Assembly: GCA_964467985.1 (NCBI GenBank)
Contig: CAYXTP010000003.1
Span: forward strand, 248,001 to 312,000
DNA length: 64,000 nucleotides
Reading direction: 5' to 3'
Origin: GCA-2720975 sp964467985
GTDB lineage: Bacteria > Planctomycetota > UBA1135 > GCA-002686595
Below the pieces are notes generated by a model. The model did no database searches. It was not told the DNA's origin and saw only the letters and a program-made list of their open reading frames with translations. The position numbers and the translations under genes are program-made. This document shows, in pieces, positions 48,483 through 57,920 of the stretch; the stretch's first letter is position 1; the number at the start of each line of letters is the position of its first letter.

Positions 48483-51392
48483 CTAGGATTCTTGAGTCGG
48501 TTCCTGGACCTGCTCAGAGACACTCTCGGGCTTGGGTTTCTCCTGCGCGGGAGAGACCTTCTCTGCCTGCTTGGAGGGAGCCGCCGGAGCCTCCGCCGGC
48601 TCTTCCCCATCGCCCTTGAAAAAAGAAGCGAAGGGATTGTAGGACGCCCCTTCGGAAGAGGACTTGTTCAGCCGATCGAGGTCTGCACGGTCTTCGCGTG
48701 TCATGCGTTCGGGGCGCCCCTTGCGGTCGCCTCGCCCACCCGGACCGCCGGGGCCACCCGGCCTCCGGCTGCGCCCTCCCCCAATCAGCTCTCCGCGACG
48801 CGGGGGGCCCGCAGGTTTATCCCGACCACCTCGCCCCTTGCCCGAATCTTTGCCGCCACGTCTCGGGCCAGACCCTGCGCGCGAGCCGGTACCGCTCTCG
48901 CGCTTGCGGCTGGGCGCGGGGACACCCTTCAAGGTGAGGGCCAGTTTCGTTCCGCTGGCATCCTTGATTTTGGCCCGAACCACCTGACCAATGCTGATCA
49001 GCTCTCGCGCATCGCGCACGTAGTGGCTCGAAAGGTCCGAGATGTGAATGATGGCTTCTTGGGCCAGGCCGACATCCACGAACGCAGCAAAGCCCGTCAC
49101 GCTGCTAACGATTCCATCCAGGACGCGACCCTGTGTCAGACGCAACGGGTCTGTATCGGGCTCGAGCAGCTCGGGCTTGGACAACTTGCGGCGTGGATCG
49201 CGACCTGGATAGGACAATTCGCGCATCAAGTCGCTCCACGTGTCCTCATCGATCTCAAACGCCGAGCGCCGCAGGCCTTTGGTGATACCCGGTTTGCCCA
49301 GGGCTTCGGCACCACTGCTCTCAAGCATCTTCTCGACAAGCGGATACTGCTCGGGATGCAGCCCCGTTCGATCGCGAGCATCGCTGGCGCCGGAGATGCG
49401 CAAGAATGCAATGGCGTTGATCCACTCGACTTCGGTCAACAGACCTTCCTCACGCAGCGCCTCGCGTGATTCAAAGGGAGCCGTTGAGCGGCGCTCCAGA
49501 ATCCTAGCGGCCGCCTTCTTGTCTAGCCCAGGGATCTGGGCCAACACGGCCATGGAGGCGCGGTTCACATCGCAGCCCACGTAGGCCATGGTCATTTCAA
49601 TGGTCTCGTCAAGCACTCTGCGAGCGTTGGCTTTGCTCACGAGGCCCAATTCGTACCCGAGTCCCAAGTGTCGAGCATCGACTTTCACTAGCTCGGAGAG
49701 CGGATCTTGCAGACGGCGAGCCAAACTGACGGCGGCTCGGTGAGGCACCTTGAGATCCGCGAGCTCCTCTCGCGCCTGGCTCGAATTGGCGTAGTTCGAT
49801 AGGCCCGCTTCATTGACGAGCGTGACGGTCACATCACAGTTCGCGGCCACCAACGCGGCGCGAACGCGGGGCACGCTCGCACGCGGCCCCTTGCCGCAGG
49901 CCACAGCCACAGCGGCGCAATGGTGCTCGCCAAGCAGGGTGGCCAGTTCGGCGCCCAAAGTAGCCGCATCCTTCTCGCCTACTTCGATAGTGGCCTGGGC
50001 CACAAGGGCGCCGCGAGCATCTACACAGGCCGCATTCCAATCACCCTTGGCGCTGATCTCTAGCCCACACACCGGCCGTTCGCCGAGAATAGGCGTGAGC
50101 AGGACTTGCCGCAGATGATGACTGAGGAAGCGCAAGGCCTCTGTGTCGGCACGCTCCTTCAGTTCCAGGCGTACGTCCTCCTCCACAGCCGGCAACAAGC
50201 GCATCTTCAACGCCTGCAAGCAGACAGCGTCCAGCAGGGGCGAAAGCGCAGGATGCGCATGGCGCCCCAGAGCGCGGCGCATCTTGGGAATAGCCAGGCT
50301 CGGATCCAAGTCAAGCACCGTCGTGAGCACGCGCTCTTTTTGGGCCTGGCGCAGGGCCAACAGACGCCCGCCTTGCAACTGCGAGATGGGTCGAGAGAGC
50401 TTGAGCAAGGACTTGTGCCGTCCCGCCTTGGAGGGCTCGACAAGCAGCTTCACACTCAGAATTCCCTGCTTGCGCAGCATGCGCCGAATGGTCGTGCGCA
50501 ATTGGGCATTGCGGCCCAAGCGATCGGAGAGGATCCGAATGGCGCCAGTGATAGCCTCCTCTTCTGTGTGGATGCCTCGATCGGGATTGACGAAAGGGGT
50601 ACAGGCGTTCACGAGCTCCGGGGTGATAACGACGTCGCCCTCGAGTCCAGCGAGGTGTGCTGTGGGAACACCGGATTCCGGCGTCTCTGCCGAAGCTGAA
50701 GCGGGTTCTCTCGTCTGTTGCTCATCCACCGTGGCTTCGGCAGTTGCGTCAGCTTGCGTGGACTCGTCCTCCGGCGCCTTCCCAGGGGTAGCCTCGGGGG
50801 CCGCCACTTCAGTAGATGCCTCCTCCTCGGGAGCCTGTTCGATGGACTGGGGCTCTGCAGTATCCCCAGCAACAGCCCCAGCAACAGCCCCAGCAACAGC
50901 ATCTGCTTCACCCGTTGCGTCACCGTCCTCGTGGGAGGCTGCCTCGCCATCCCCCGCACTCATTGATGCGGTTGGCTCCTCCTTCTGACGGGGCACAGCT
51001 GCGACAAGCCGCTCAGCAAGCGGTCCCAATCCGCGGTCCAAGGCCAGTTGAACCTCGGGCTCCGGACGCCGGTGAGGAACGAATAGATCCTCCAGCTCGA
51101 ACCGATCGACACAAGACTGGATCATGTCCAGCACCTTCTTGTCTGTCACGCCAGCCTGCTCGACACCACGCAGGATCGTCCCGCGCCGACGTCCGAGTTC
51201 ATCGAGCTCATCACGGCGCCGCACGAGTCTGCCCACGTCCATGGGGGACAGTCCCCCCGTGGCAGCCCTGCGGAAGCGCCCTATGAACGGCGCGCCGAGT
51301 CCGGCATCCACCATTTCGAGGGTGGCTTGCACGAGGGGAGCCTGGGTGGAGAACTCCTTGCCCAGGGTCTTCAGAATGAGGGTGTCAGTCAC
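48483..51392 (-). CDS. tex: Tex-family RNA-binding protein with S1 domain
   Basis: 969 residues, longer than usual (about 770). The N-terminal Tex helices start TDTLILKTLGKEFSTQAPLVQATLEMVDAGLGAPFIGRFRR. The YqgF-like domain is seen in VCGLEISAKGDWNAACVDARG, the HhH region in ASMAVLAQIPGLDKKAAARILERR, and the S1 domain in GRVLDGIVSSVTGFAAFVDVGLAQEAIIHISDLS. Two atypical parts are visible: an about 110-residue Ala/Glu/Thr-rich insert near residues 137-245 in the N-terminal region, and a Gly/Arg-rich C-terminal tail (GGRSRRPGGPGGPGGRGDRKGR) after S1. Tex affects transcription and RNA handling; the added tail may bind RNA. Confidence 0.93.
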   Translation of the reverse strand: MTDTLILKTLGKEFSTQAPLVQATLEMVDAGLGAPFIGRFRRAATGGLSPMDVGRLVRRRDELDELGRRRGTILRGVEQAGVTDKKVLDMIQSCVDRFELEDLFVPHRRPEPEVQLALDRGLGPLAERLVAAVPRQKEEPTASMSAGDGEAASHEDGDATGEADAVAGAVAGAVAGDTAEPQSIEQAPEEEASTEVAAPEATPGKAPEDESTQADATAEATVDEQQTREPASASAETPESGVPTAHLAGLEGDVVITPELVNACTPFVNPDRGIHTEEEAITGAIRILSDRLGRNAQLRTTIRRMLRKQGILSVKLLVEPSKAGRHKSLLKLSRPISQLQGGRLLALRQAQKERVLTTVLDLDPSLAIPKMRRALGRHAHPALSPLLDAVCLQALKMRLLPAVEEDVRLELKERADTEALRFLSHHLRQVLLTPILGERPVCGLEISAKGDWNAACVDARGALVAQATIEVGEKDAATLGAELATLLGEHHCAAVAVACGKGPRASVPRVRAALVAANCDVTVTLVNEAGLSNYANSSQAREELADLKVPHRAAVSLARRLQDPLSELVKVDARHLGLGYELGLVSKANARRVLDETIEMTMAYVGCDVNRASMAVLAQIPGLDKKAAARILERRSTAPFESREALREEGLLTEVEWINAIAFLRISGASDARDRTGLHPEQYPLVEKMLESSGAEALGKPGITKGLRRSAFEIDEDTWSDLMRELSYPGRDPRRKLSKPELLEPDTDPLRLTQGRVLDGIVSSVTGFAAFVDVGLAQEAIIHISDLSSHYVRDARELISIGQVVRAKIKDASGTKLALTLKGVPAPSRKRESGTGSRAGSGPRRGGKDSGKGRGGRDKPAGPPRRGELIGGGRSRRPGGPGGPGGRGDRKGRPERMTREDRADLDRLNKSSSEGASYNPFASFFKGDGEEPAEAPAAPSKQAEKVSPAQEKPKPESVSEQVQEPTQES
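50866..50901. repeat. 12-bp tandem repeat (x3) inside tex
   Basis: Unit ccagcaacagcc repeated three times, the last copy ending in a. It encodes part of the Ala/Val/Gly run in the insert of the Tex N-terminal region. It is in frame. Confidence 0.9.
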
Positions 51393-51546
51393 TGGATCAG
51401 TCGATCAATGTCGTTTCGGTGCACGCGGGGCTGTATTCACAGCCATGCGATTGACGAGCACTTGCTTCGTCGAAGTAGGAGGGCATTAGGGTACACGGGA
51501 CTCTGTTCTAGCGGGGAGAATGGCCGGCGAACGCCAAATGAGCGGC

Positions 51547-52116
51547 TCAGATCCCGACCGCACTCGCGAGTGCTTGACCAAAGCGCATGCCTGCGCTTTC
51601 GTCCAAGGCCGTCACCGTGCTCTTGCCGGCAACTTCGATCTGACGTCCCGTGAACTTGGCTCCCGCTTCCCGAACTGCAGCCTGCGCGCCCTCGCCGGTC
51701 ACCTTCAGCCCTTTCAGGACCCCGGCTTTGGCTAGCACACTGACGCCGTTGCCCCATGCCGCAACGAGTTTGCCCTCCCCGGCGGCATGGCGCACTAGGC
51801 GCAGGGTGTCTTCATCCTGCACTAGGGGGTGCTCACCTTCGCAGCCAGCCACCAAGATTCCAGAGAAGGCGTCGAGACTGGCTTGGTCCAATTCGCCATC
51901 GACAGTGAACTCATCTTGCAGGCGGCCGGTGATAATCGAGCTGGGCGCGATAGTCTTTGTGCCCACGTTGACGGCATGTAGAGACGAGCGCGCATAGCGC
52001 AGAATCTGGTCGCCCACCCCTTCACTGGGAAGGACTACCAAGACGCTGCTCAAGTGGCGTTGGATGACCAGACCGTCGTCGTCGGTTTCCGGCTCGCTGT
52101 TTTCTTCTGCCATCAT
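51547..52116 (-). CDS. DJ-1/PfpI-like protein lacking the nucleophile cysteine
   Basis: 189 residues with a polar N-terminus and then the flavodoxin-like DJ-1 layout: SSVLVVLPSEGVGDQILRY, FTVDGELDQASLDAFSGILVAGCEGEHPL, LVRHAAGEGKLVAAWGNGVSVLAKAGVLKGLKVT. In active DJ-1 proteins the VAA-I-C-AGP elbow holds the nucleophile. Here it reads VAAWGNGV, with no Cys at that place. The only Cys lies in AGCEGE, at the position of the acidic partner loop. It may be a non-catalytic or binding member. It lies 154 bases upstream of tex on the same strand. Confidence 0.75.
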   Translation of the reverse strand: MMAEENSEPETDDDGLVIQRHLSSVLVVLPSEGVGDQILRYARSSLHAVNVGTKTIAPSSIITGRLQDEFTVDGELDQASLDAFSGILVAGCEGEHPLVQDEDTLRLVRHAAGEGKLVAAWGNGVSVLAKAGVLKGLKVTGEGAQAAVREAGAKFTGRQIEVAGKSTVTALDESAGMRFGQALASAVGI

Positions 52117-52217
52117 GACTGAATTGTCCTGCTAGGGGCCGATTCGTCAAGCACCCCACGCGCCGAACGTGGAAGCCGCGGTCGGGTCAGTCCTGCTCAA
52201 ATCCCTGCGCCGTAGGC

Positions 52218-53279
52218 TCAGGCAGGTAGTTCGAACAGGGAGACGCGCGTTTCCTCGGCGAGCAGGCCCGCTCCAGCGGCAACCCTCCAGCCGATCTTCA
52301 TGTCCAGGCCTGGGATCGTCCAATCCCCCAGAGCCCGCCCGGACAGGGCGTCCAAGGCCTCGAGGAACGCCCCCCGTTCCACGTAAAGCTTGCCATTGTC
52401 GGCAGAGACACTCACTTCAGGAATGTCCCCTACTGGACCCGTCTCAAGAATCTTGAACCAGTGAGGTGGGCCCTCGGCGGCGTGAGCTTCTCGCAACGCC
52501 AGTATCGAGAGGGAGTCTCGATTGCCCCCCCCGGGGTGATTGCCGAGGGCGATAGCAAACTCCCCCATTCGTTCTGGACCTAGCACGCTCTCGATTAGCT
52601 CGGTAAACAAGACCACCAGCCCACCGGTCGAGCAGATGCCATGGATGCTCGCCAGGCTCGGCCGCAACAGGTGCCCGGCATATTCACCTGTGGTCGCGTT
52701 GAGAATGAGCACCCCCGTGTTGAATTGTGGGCCACTGCTCTTGGCCATGCCGGCCGAATCCTGGGTGTAGGTCACAAACACCCGATCACCGCTGCGGGCC
52801 AGTCCGTGGTAGCGCTCGCCCTCGCGCGCGTATTCCCACGTTTCGTTGAGGCTCAGGGAATCCAAGGCGAACACGCGCTGGGCCGAAGCACAATGGCACT
52901 TGTCACGGGCAACTATGGACTCGTCAAAGGGTGAGATGTCGTTGCCCTCGAGCAGTTCCCCGTTCTCCAAAGACATGCGCACCATGCGGTGGCCGTGAGT
53001 GCTGGGTCCTAGGACCAATGCCTGCCCTAGCGCGCCGAACCCAGCGGCAAACCCTCGGCCGTAACCCACTTCACAAGGCGCCATCCACAGGGGCTCTCCT
53101 GTGTTTCGGTCGAGTGCAGCGAGTTTGCCTGGAATGACATCGTCGAGCCACTTCCCACCCGCAGGGGGGTCGAACCCATGGACGAGCACCGGCCCTTCCG
53201 GGCCAAAGGCGATGCCGCTCACTTCCGTCGAAAGTTCGCGGCTCCACCGTCTGCGCGCAGTTCTGGTCATAGAGTGCAT
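52218..53279 (-). CDS. PQQ-like beta-propeller repeat protein
   Basis: 353 residues from the ATG at 53279, chosen because a GGGAGGG ribosome-binding sequence lies 5 bases upstream; the longer GTG frame lacks one. No signal peptide is evident. The chain is a series of strand repeats with recurring Ala-Leu-Asp and Gly-Asp turns: GKLAALDRNTGEPLWMAP, MVRMSLENGELLEGND, RVFALDSLSLNETWEYA, GVLILNATTGEYAG, FLEALDALSGRALGDW. These are typical of WD40/PQQ-like propeller blades (quinoprotein-type pattern LDxxTGxxxW). Cofactor residues for a quinoprotein dehydrogenase are not apparent, so a scaffold or binding role is more likely. Confidence 0.7.
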   Translation of the reverse strand: MHSMTRTARRRWSRELSTEVSGIAFGPEGPVLVHGFDPPAGGKWLDDVIPGKLAALDRNTGEPLWMAPCEVGYGRGFAAGFGALGQALVLGPSTHGHRMVRMSLENGELLEGNDISPFDESIVARDKCHCASAQRVFALDSLSLNETWEYAREGERYHGLARSGDRVFVTYTQDSAGMAKSSGPQFNTGVLILNATTGEYAGHLLRPSLASIHGICSTGGLVVLFTELIESVLGPERMGEFAIALGNHPGGGNRDSLSILALREAHAAEGPPHWFKILETGPVGDIPEVSVSADNGKLYVERGAFLEALDALSGRALGDWTIPGLDMKIGWRVAAGAGLLAEETRVSLFELPA

Positions 53280-53320
53280 CGTACCCTCCCAGCTGGTCTC
53301 CGCGCTGCTCACGTGCACTC

Positions 53321-53367
53321 AAAAAAGAAGTCAGCCCGTGACTCCAACAGGAGGCACGGGCTGACTT
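53321..53367 (-). terminator. Rho-independent terminator of fusA
   Basis: On the leftward strand, AAGTCAGCCCGTG and CACGGGCTGACTT form a perfect 13-bp stem around a 14-nt loop, followed by TTCTTTTTTG. It begins 23 bases after the fusA stop. Confidence 0.95.
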
Positions 53368-53390
53368 GATTGCTCGCTCGGGGCAGGAAC

Positions 53391-55505
53391 CTAGCTCTGA
53401 TCTTCCATCATCTTCGCTGCGATCCCGCGCGGAACGTCGCGGTACTCAGCAAGCTCCATGGAATACTGACCGCGACCTTGGGTTGCGCCGCGCAAAGCCG
53501 ATGAGTAGGCGAACATTTCAGCGATGGGAACCATCGAACGCACGATGCGCAGATCACCTTGAGAGTCGACCTCGCTGACCTCACCACGTCTGGAGTTGAG
53601 ATCGCCAACCACGGCGCCCAGGTACTCCTCGGGAACTGTGACCTCCACTTTCATGAAGGGCTCGAGCAGAACGGTGTTGTTCTCGGCTGCCTGCCGGAAA
53701 GCCAAGACACCCGCAGCCTTGAAGGCCATTTCACTGGAGTCCACCTCGTGGGACTTGCCGTCCACGAGAATTGCACGGCAATCCACGAACGGGATGCCTT
53801 CGCGGCCACCGGACTTGAAGAACTCCGTCAGACCCGCGCCTACGCTGGGAATGTACTCGCGCGGGATGTTGCCGCCCTTGATCTTGTCCACAAACTCGAA
53901 GCCACTGTCTTCGACGCCGGCCTTGGTTTCAAACTGCACCTTGGCCACAGCGTATTGACCTGATCCACCGGACTGGCGGATGTAACGCGCCTCGGTCTCG
54001 ACGTTCTTGCCCAGACGTTGCTTGAAGGCCACCTTGGGGCGCCCGGTCTGCACGCCGCACTTGTAGTCGCGCTCGATGCGGTTGACCACGACTTCAAGGT
54101 GCAACTCACCCATTCCTGAGATCACCAACTGGCCGGTCTCCTCATTGGTCTGAGCCTTGAAAGTCGGGTCCTCGCGCATCATGCGGCCGATGATCTCCGA
54201 CAACTTGTCGCGGTCCTTGCTCTCCTTGGGCTCCACGGCCATGGAAATGACCGAGTCCGGGAAAGTCATCTTGACCAGGGTGATGGGGTGATCCGGGTCA
54301 CACAGAGTGTCTCCAGTGATGGTGTTCTTGAGCCCGATGACGGCGGCGATGTCGCCGGCAGGAACGGACTCGCAAGCTTCACGCTTGTTGGCGTGCATCC
54401 GCACCAGGCGACCCACACGCTCGTGCTTGCCTGTGCGCGGGTTCAACAGCTTTGCGCCCTTTTCGAGTACGCCGGAGTACACGCGTACGAAGGTCAGATC
54501 CCCAGTGGGTTCGGCCACGGTCTTGAACGCCATGGCGCTCACCGGGCTGCTGGTGGTCGGCTCAAGGGTTACGACCTCGTCCGTGTCGGGGTTCGAGCCT
54601 TCAATGTCAGGGATCTCGGCCGGGGAGGGCAGCAGGTCCAACACAGCGTCCAACACAAACCGCACGCCCTTGTTCTTGAGGGCCGAGCCGGCGAACACAG
54701 GCGTGCAGGCCAGCGCTTGCGTGGCTTCGCGCAAGGCCCTGATCAGCATGTCCTCGGGGATGTCCGCATCCTCAACGAAGAGGTCGAGTAGCTCTTCGTC
54801 ATTCTCGGCGGCGGCTTCGAGCAATTCGTGACGGTAGGACTCCGCCGCTTCCTGATGCTCAGCAGGGATTTCCTGCTCGTAGTAATCGCGACCGTCACCA
54901 TCGTCCACCCAGCTGATGTACTTCATGCGGATCAGGTCCACGAAGCCAGCGAAATCCTTCTCTGTGCCAACGGGCATCTGAAGGGCGACGGGATTGGCAC
55001 CCAGGCGTTCGCGGATACTGGCAACCGCACGGTCAAAATCAGCACCGATCTTGTCCATCTTGTTGATGAAACAGATGCGCGGGACCTTGTACCGGTCTGC
55101 TTGCCGCCACACGGTTTCGGACTGGGCCTCTACGCCGTTCTTGGCATCGAATACGGCCACGGCCCCGTCGAGGACACGCAGCGAGCGCTCCACCTCGGCT
55201 GTAAAGTCGACGTGCCCGGGAGTGTCGATGATGTTAATCGTATGCCCGTTCCACTCTGCGGTCGTGGCCGCTGACTGAATGGTGATTCCACGCTTCTGCT
55301 CTTCCTCAAGGAAGTCCATGGTGGCGGCGCCATCGTGCACTTCGCCCATGCGGTGCAGCTTCTGAGCGAGGTACAGGACGCGCTCGGTCACGGTTGTCTT
55401 GCCCGCGTCAATGTGGGCCATGATTCCGATGTTGCGGCGGAATTCGGGCTTGCCCGCTTTGACGGTGACGTTGCGGGGAGATTCGCTCTTGAGGACGGCG
55501 GTCAT
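53391..55505 (-). CDS. fusA: Translation elongation factor G
   Basis: 704 residues from the ATG at 55505; the upstream Pro-rich extension is not part of the family. GTPase motifs are AHIDAGKTTVTERVLY (P-loop), RGITIQSAAT (switch I), DTPGHVDF and NKMDKIGADFD. Domain IV contains GGNIPREYIPSVGAGL; domain V includes MVPIAEMFAYSSALRGATQGRGQYSMEL. It drives ribosomal translocation. This copy is not in a str operon (no rpsL, rpsG or tuf adjacent), and some bacteria carry a second, specialised EF-G paralogue, so the identity as the main EF-G is not certain. Confidence 0.94.
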   Translation of the reverse strand: MTAVLKSESPRNVTVKAGKPEFRRNIGIMAHIDAGKTTVTERVLYLAQKLHRMGEVHDGAATMDFLEEEQKRGITIQSAATTAEWNGHTINIIDTPGHVDFTAEVERSLRVLDGAVAVFDAKNGVEAQSETVWRQADRYKVPRICFINKMDKIGADFDRAVASIRERLGANPVALQMPVGTEKDFAGFVDLIRMKYISWVDDGDGRDYYEQEIPAEHQEAAESYRHELLEAAAENDEELLDLFVEDADIPEDMLIRALREATQALACTPVFAGSALKNKGVRFVLDAVLDLLPSPAEIPDIEGSNPDTDEVVTLEPTTSSPVSAMAFKTVAEPTGDLTFVRVYSGVLEKGAKLLNPRTGKHERVGRLVRMHANKREACESVPAGDIAAVIGLKNTITGDTLCDPDHPITLVKMTFPDSVISMAVEPKESKDRDKLSEIIGRMMREDPTFKAQTNEETGQLVISGMGELHLEVVVNRIERDYKCGVQTGRPKVAFKQRLGKNVETEARYIRQSGGSGQYAVAKVQFETKAGVEDSGFEFVDKIKGGNIPREYIPSVGAGLTEFFKSGGREGIPFVDCRAILVDGKSHEVDSSEMAFKAAGVLAFRQAAENNTVLLEPFMKVEVTVPEEYLGAVVGDLNSRRGEVSEVDSQGDLRIVRSMVPIAEMFAYSSALRGATQGRGQYSMELAEYRDVPRGIAAKMMEDQS

Positions 55506-55729
55506 GGTGACTGGGAGGGTCTGATCCGGCGCTGCCGGAACGGGGCGCGTGGGCCCCGGGTAAAAAGTAGAGGGAGGGAGAAAGGGGTGCGTCAGGGGGC
55601 GTATCTTCCCTACAGAGCGGCCCATCGTCCCTCGAGAATTCAGTCTCGATCGGCTTTGGAAGGCAAACAGGGTAGCGAGCAGAGGAGGTGCGTCAAGCCG
55701 AACGAGGAGGCCTTGGCTGTGGAGGCCCG

Positions 55730-56947
55730 CTAGGGGGACGGGTCTGGCCGATCAGTGGGACGATTTCGGCCCAGACTTTCGTGGGCAGCAACGAACTCGC
55801 CAGCCGCAAAGGCCGCCATGAGAGACAGGTCGCCGGCCAGCACGGTGGCCGCCAGGACCTCTGCCAAGGCCCCTACCCGACCATCTCCAGCGCAGCCCAT
55901 TAGGTCGAGGCACTCGGCTGCTGTCCCTTGCCCCGAGCCGCCGCCCACCGTCCCAATGAGCAGGGAAGGCAAGCTCACCGATGCGTACAGGTCTCCATTT
56001 GGAGTCAGATCCAAGTCGAGGAACCCCGTTGCACACTCTCCCAAATAGGCCACGTCCTGTCCGCACGCGAGCAGCACACCGGCGAGTCCGTTTGCAGCCT
56101 GCACCAACCAGTTGTGGGTTCCCAATTGAGCGTATCCAAGAGCGTACGCGCGCGCGATCGCCACAAGATTTTCGGGCTGGGTGCGCGCCTTCGCTTCGAT
56201 CAGGGCCCGCGCAATGACAATCTCGGCTTGAGCGGTGCGTCCGCGACCCTCTGCGAGGCTCAACGCATTGGCACGCTTCTCGACATCCTGTCCGTGGGTG
56301 TGGACACGCTGGGCAGCACTGTCCTGGCCCAGGCGGTTGGCGATCAAGTCCGTCGCTCGCGCGGCCATGTTGATGCCAATGGCGTCTCCCGTTTGAAAGA
56401 CCAAGCGCAGGATCAATCGTCGCCCTATCACCCGCGGCGTCACCGATTGAAGACTTCCGTGGGAGGTCAACCCAGTCACGATCGTCTTGTAGACTTCCTG
56501 CTCTGAGCTGGCTTGGGTGGCGGCCCGGCGAGCCTGCTGGGCATCCTCATATTCCAGAATTGGATGTTGGGAGAGACCGGACTCTTCGACCCAGACACGC
56601 GCGCCGCCACTGGCGGCGATCCAGGCCATCCCGCGCGAGTACGAGGCCACCATCGCGCCTTCAGTCGTCGCCATCGGAACATAGACCTGCCGCGAACCGC
56701 TATCGCTGTTGAGCAGCAGCGGGCCAGCGACCCCTACCGGAACCTGCGCGAAACCAATCAGGTTTTCGATGTTGCCCTGGGCCTGCGCCGGCTCCACCGG
56801 GCGGCCTGCAAGGTAGGGCAGGGAGCGGCCGGCGACGTGCTCACACAGCGCGAGGCGGCGCTGGACGGACTCGGGTTCGTAGTCACCCTCCAACTCGCGC
56901 GGAATGGCTGGTAGAGAGGTGGGATCGGCCTGGTTGCTCGCGGTCAT
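55730..56947 (-). CDS. Hydroxymethylglutaryl-CoA reductase
   Basis: 405 residues from the ATG at 56947. Motifs are the ENLIGFAQVPVGVAGPLLL substrate loop, ATTEGAMVASYSRGM, GDAIGINMAARATD, GTVGGGSGQGTAAECLDLMG and the catalytic His near the C-terminus in FAAGEFVAAHESLGRN. It interconverts HMG-CoA and mevalonate with NAD(P)H. Features such as EGAMVASYSRG and GTVGGGSGQGTA place it in the HMGR superfamily; class I versus II (biosynthetic or degradative) is not decided here. No other mevalonate gene is nearby. It lies 224 bases upstream of fusA on the same strand. Confidence 0.92.
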   Translation of the reverse strand: MTASNQADPTSLPAIPRELEGDYEPESVQRRLALCEHVAGRSLPYLAGRPVEPAQAQGNIENLIGFAQVPVGVAGPLLLNSDSGSRQVYVPMATTEGAMVASYSRGMAWIAASGGARVWVEESGLSQHPILEYEDAQQARRAATQASSEQEVYKTIVTGLTSHGSLQSVTPRVIGRRLILRLVFQTGDAIGINMAARATDLIANRLGQDSAAQRVHTHGQDVEKRANALSLAEGRGRTAQAEIVIARALIEAKARTQPENLVAIARAYALGYAQLGTHNWLVQAANGLAGVLLACGQDVAYLGECATGFLDLDLTPNGDLYASVSLPSLLIGTVGGGSGQGTAAECLDLMGCAGDGRVGALAEVLAATVLAGDLSLMAAFAAGEFVAAHESLGRNRPTDRPDPSP

Positions 56948-57134
56948 GGGAGCAGGGTCGGCCCCTCGACTGGCAGGTTCAAGCCTAAACCACGTGGGAC
57001 GGGCCGGATCGAGATGCTGCCTGGGCGACCGACCGCAACAAGGACCCGACCCGGGTCTTCCGTGCACTCGGCGGATGTGGTCTCGTAGCATTCAGATAGA
57101 CCTCGACCTCGCTCACCACATCTACCGCAAACCC

Positions 57135-57920
57135 ATGTCCCTCGACATCTTCGGCGCCCTTACCGGCATCTTCGTAATCGTCTACGACGGCCAGCACGCC
57201 CTGCGCTTCACCCTGGGCAGAGCACGCTCCATCGTGGGTCCCGGAATTCACTTCAAGGTGCCGCTTTTCCAGACATTCAAGGTTGAGGAGACCAAGCACA
57301 CGACGCTCGATCTCGAGCCCCAGGTCATCCAGCTGAACGACAACCTCGTCTATGAAGTGGACTGCAAGGTTGTTTACCAGATCGTCAACCTACGCAAGGC
57401 GATGATTGAGGTGGACGACCTGGTGACGGGCCTCCAGAACCGTGTCGTGATTGAGGTGCAGCAGATCGTCTCGCGCAAGGATCGCCACACGGTGCTCGAC
57501 GTAGATGGAATGTGCGAAGAGATCCGAGGGGAGCTACGCGCGGTGGAAGACCAGTGGGGAGTGCGCATTTTGCAGTTCGGTTTCTCCAACATCTCTCCAT
57601 CTCCGACGACGCTGGAGATCACCCAGTTGGAATTGCTGGCGGAGGAAAAACTCAATCTCTACACGCGGCTACGAAATGAGGGCCTAGGCGAAGAAGCGTC
57701 GGTCGCCCTGATCGCTGGTGCCGTGGTATCCGTCCTGCCTGAAGACAACGACAAGTCCATGCGCCGCAGCCGCGCACAAGACGCCGCCGTGATTGGTCTC
57801 CTCGACGATGAACTGAAAGAGGGCCGCAGTGCCAAGGGCCAGGCCGCCGCGCCTCCCAGTGAGGAAGATCCATTCACTGATGAGGAGGACTCCCCTACCC
57901 CTGACGAACCCGGACCGTGA
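57135..57920 (+). CDS. SPFH/band 7 domain protein 1
   Basis: 261 residues from the ATG at 57135; an ATG at 57075 would add 20 residues. The SPFH core is clear: FIVYDGQHALRFTLGRARSIVGPGIHFKVPLFQTFKVEETKHTTLDL, then VYEVDCKVVYQIVNLRKAMIEVDDL and VVIEVQQIVSRKD. The usual N-terminal membrane anchor is weak (FGALTGIFVIVYDG). The C-terminus is acidic and Pro-rich (SEEDPFTDEEDSPTPDEPGP). Such proteins form large membrane-associated cages. Its stop overlaps the start of the second SPFH gene (GTGA). Confidence 0.85.
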   Translation: MSLDIFGALTGIFVIVYDGQHALRFTLGRARSIVGPGIHFKVPLFQTFKVEETKHTTLDLEPQVIQLNDNLVYEVDCKVVYQIVNLRKAMIEVDDLVTGLQNRVVIEVQQIVSRKDRHTVLDVDGMCEEIRGELRAVEDQWGVRILQFGFSNISPSPTTLEITQLELLAEEKLNLYTRLRNEGLGEEASVALIAGAVVSVLPEDNDKSMRRSRAQDAAVIGLLDDELKEGRSAKGQAAAPPSEEDPFTDEEDSPTPDEPGP

